Source: Acidimicrobiaceae bacterium
GTDB taxonomy: Bacteria > Actinomycetota > Acidimicrobiia > Acidimicrobiales > UBA8592
DNA length: 8,427 nt
Assembly (NCBI GenBank): GCA_002724825.1
Contig: PBPU01000018.1
Location: forward strand, 1 to 8,427
Direction: 5' to 3'
The first letter of the stretch is position 1. The number at the start of each line of letters is the position of its first letter. Positions 7,151 to 8,427 of the stretch are shown here, in pieces. The notes beneath the pieces were generated by a model that saw only the letters and a program-made list of their open reading frames with translations, was not told where the DNA came from and made no database searches. Position numbers and translations under genes: made by a program.

Positions 7151-7627
7151 CTAAGCGTAGTAGCCACTGTGAACTGAGATTGCAGGGACCTCTTGTCCTA
7201 AAAACATCTCGATGTTCTTTGGGTCATCATCAAATGCCAGTATTGGAGTATATCCAGCGTCTCGGATCTGGTTTAGAGCAGATAGTTTCATTTTTGGCGA
7301 TTGTTGGTGGTCATCATTCGATCTCATAATTAATGCGTCCCAAACAACCTCGTATTTTTTAAGCCAATCTATAGTTTCTGATTGAATAGAATATGGGCGA
7401 GCGGTGAGAATTATAGTTTTGTGAGACTTGCGAAGAAGGCTTATGAGTTTAATGCCGGAAATGATCGGTGGGTCCTCTGTGCATGCAGAAAAAAACCCGT
7501 TCCAATCTTTCTCCTTACCTTGTAAATAATGTTGGCGATGAGAAGCATCACTTATGACCCCATCTAGGTCAAAGATAACCACGTCATCGCCCTTATTTAT
7601 TGTGGTGCTCCATGTCCAATCAGGCAT
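7151..7627 (-). CDS. HAD-superfamily phosphatase resembling the polynucleotide kinase 3'-phosphatase domain
   Basis: A 158-residue stand-alone HAD domain. Motif I is VIFDLDGVISD, with nucleophile D20 and acid/base D22. Motif II is IILTARP (T75), motif III lysine is K112 or K114, and motif IV is AFDDDPKN (D133-D135). The segment just after motif I (DASHRQHYL, then KDWNGFFSACTEDPP) and the later WLKKYEVVWDALIMR match the pattern of the C-terminal phosphatase domain of phage T4-type polynucleotide kinase and its bacterial relatives. These remove 3'-phosphates from nucleic acid ends or act on nucleotides. No kinase P-loop domain is attached, and none occurs in the neighbouring genes. Substrate is therefore open: 3'-phosphoryl ends, a nucleotide or another small phosphate ester. 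It starts at an ATG with only a weak upstream GGA. It lies 41 bp after yajQ on the same strand, so co-transcription is likely. Confidence 0.82.
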   Translation of the reverse strand: MPDWTWSTTINKGDDVVIFDLDGVISDASHRQHYLQGKEKDWNGFFSACTEDPPIISGIKLISLLRKSHKTIILTARPYSIQSETIDWLKKYEVVWDALIMRSNDDHQQSPKMKLSALNQIRDAGYTPILAFDDDPKNIEMFLGQEVPAISVHSGYYA

Positions 7628-7668
7628 TAGTAACGTCCAACGTTTATAAGGAAATTATTCACAGTATG

Positions 7669-8157
7669 TTAATCCCGAAAATTCCCGCACTGTATTGGGA
7701 TGCCAAAGTCATTTTCTTTAAGTTTGCTGATCGCAGATTGTAAATCATCGCGTTTCTTGCCAGTGACGCGTACCTGCTCTCCCTGGGTTTGAGATTGAAG
7801 TCCTTTGAAACCAAGAGTTTTTATGAACTTATTTATCTCTTTGGCTTTCTCTGAGTTTATGCCTGAAGTCAAAGCTACTATCTGCCTTCTTCTGCCGCCC
7901 GCTGAGTCCTCAGCAGTCAGATATTCAAGAGCTTTTAATGAAATTTTTCGGCGAACTAGCTTTTCTTCTAAAACGGTCCGAAGTGCGTTGAGCCGGTCAT
8001 CGGATGATGATTCAATTGTTATATGTTCTTCTGAGAGTTCGATTGAACTTTCAGTTCCTTTAAAGTCGTATCTTTGGTTAATCTCTCTCGCAGCTTGATC
8101 GGTTGCGTTTCTCACTTCTTGCATATCAACAATTGATGTGACATCGAATGATGGCAT
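7669..8157 (-). CDS. yajQ: YajQ family (UPF0234) nucleotide-binding protein
   Basis: The 162-residue protein matches the family's usual length (about 160) and its signatures: MPSFDVTSIVDMQEVRNA at the start, INQRYDFKGTESSIEL, the central RRKISLKAL, IVALTSGINSEKAKEINKFI, and the end VRVTGKKRDDLQ...FGIPIQCGNFRD. The fold consists of two ferredoxin-like halves that bind nucleic acid or nucleotides. A Xanthomonas homologue binds cyclic di-GMP and acts with a transcription factor; whether this one does is unknown. ATG 8157 is chosen because it begins exactly at the conserved MPSFD and has a near-perfect Shine-Dalgarno. A TTG at 8172 would add five non-conserved residues and would place the ribosome site inside the gene. 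It diverges from the tRNA-Tyr gene and probably heads a transcript continuing into the HAD phosphatase gene. Confidence 0.96.
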   Translation of the reverse strand: MPSFDVTSIVDMQEVRNATDQAAREINQRYDFKGTESSIELSEEHITIESSSDDRLNALRTVLEEKLVRRKISLKALEYLTAEDSAGGRRRQIVALTSGINSEKAKEINKFIKTLGFKGLQSQTQGEQVRVTGKKRDDLQSAISKLKENDFGIPIQCGNFRD

Positions 8158-8163
8158 TTCTAG

Positions 8164-8170
8164 CCTCCTC
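8164..8170 (-). promoter_or_regulatory. Shine-Dalgarno site of yajQ
   Basis: GAGGAGG on the minus strand, 6 bases before ATG 8157. It is the strongest ribosome-binding site in the window, and it rules out the in-frame TTG at 8172 as the main start. Confidence 0.85.
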
Positions 8171-8313
8171 AATAGGTGGATTCAAGTGTTAGCTCAAATA
8201 CTAATTCACCTGTTTCATCTTCCCTACTCTTTTTAAAACTAACTTTTGATCCTTCTTAGGATTTACAAAGGTAATGTGTGGTCACTTTGGGTGTTATCTC
8301 GTTAGACTCACGC

Positions 8314-8319
8314 TAGTAT
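8314..8319 (+). promoter_or_regulatory. Possible -10 element of the tRNA-Tyr promoter
   Basis: TAGTAT lies 10 bases upstream of the first tRNA base, the right distance for a tRNA precursor start. No good -35 hexamer is seen 16-18 bases further up (GTGTTA is the best by position). The remaining part of the 172-bp divergent gap between yajQ and the tRNA shows nothing else I can support. Confidence 0.25.
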
Positions 8320-8329
8320 CACCAGTTCA

Positions 8330-8412
8330 GGGTCGGTGCCCGAGTGGCCAAAGGGAACGGGCTGTAAACCCGTCGGCGTTAGCCTTCGGAGGTTCAAATC
8401 CTCCCCGGCCCA
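8330..8412 (+). tRNA. tRNA-Tyr (anticodon GUA)
   Basis: A complete class II cloverleaf can be drawn. The acceptor stem is GGGTCGG (8330-8336) with CCGGCCC (8405-8411), including one G:T pair. The D arm is CCC/GGG (8339-8341, 8353-8355) around a GG-containing loop. The anticodon stem is ACGGG/CCCGT with loop CTGTAAA and anticodon GTA at 8364-8366. A long variable region of about 14 bases follows, as expected for bacterial tRNA-Tyr. The T arm is GGAGG-TTCAAAT-CCTCC. The discriminator is A8412, as in bacterial tRNA-Tyr. The 3' CCA is not encoded (CAAAA follows), so it must be added by nucleotidyltransferase. Confidence 0.97.
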
Positions 8413-8427
8413 CAAAAATTAGAAGAT

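Noticed and set aside
1..8427. CRISPR array, insertion sequence, prophage or defence genes
   Set aside because: No regularly spaced repeats, transposase, integrase or inverted terminal repeats were seen; base composition and gene style look even along the window. A tRNA is present at the right edge, but no integrase or attachment-site repeat could be seen beside it within the window.

Overview
The window looks like a stretch of chromosome from a free-living aerobic bacterium, most likely an Actinomycetota of the marine or aquatic Acidimicrobiia type. This placement is inferred from three things. The acetyl-CoA synthetase has an actinobacterial-looking P-loop region (SGTTAKPKG followed by IMHTTGGYL). 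The yajQ gene sits next to a tRNA-Tyr. The DNA has moderate, not high, GC content. No marker gene settles the taxonomy, and nothing here looks like a phage, plasmid or insertion element.

Left half, plus strand (1-3874): the 3' end of nuoN (proton-pumping membrane subunit of respiratory complex I), then a MidA/NDUFAF7-type (DUF185) SAM-dependent methyltransferase 49 bp downstream, then an acetyl-CoA synthetase after an 82-bp gap. The methyltransferase is notable because its mitochondrial homologue is a complex I assembly factor, and here it directly follows a complex I gene. Acs feeds acetate into acetyl-CoA and so into the respiratory metabolism that complex I serves.

Right half, minus strand (8157 down to 3927): yajQ, a small HAD phosphatase resembling the 3'-phosphatase domain of polynucleotide kinase, an SRPBCC (START-like) protein, and a large two-domain protein. 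The last two overlap by 8 bp. The large protein joins an N-terminal Cys-type sulfatase to a C-terminal DJ-1/PfpI (Hsp31-like) domain in one uninterrupted frame, and both catalytic centres look intact. It converges on acs across a 52-bp gap and is followed by a weak hairpin with a T-tract. At the right edge a plus-strand tRNA-Tyr(GUA) diverges from yajQ.

Most of the window is ordinary core metabolism. The items that stand out are the sulfatase/DJ-1 fusion with its coupled SRPBCC partner, and the nuoN-methyltransferase linkage. I see no CRISPR array, transposon, defence island or long repeat. No intergenic stretch exceeds 300 bp.
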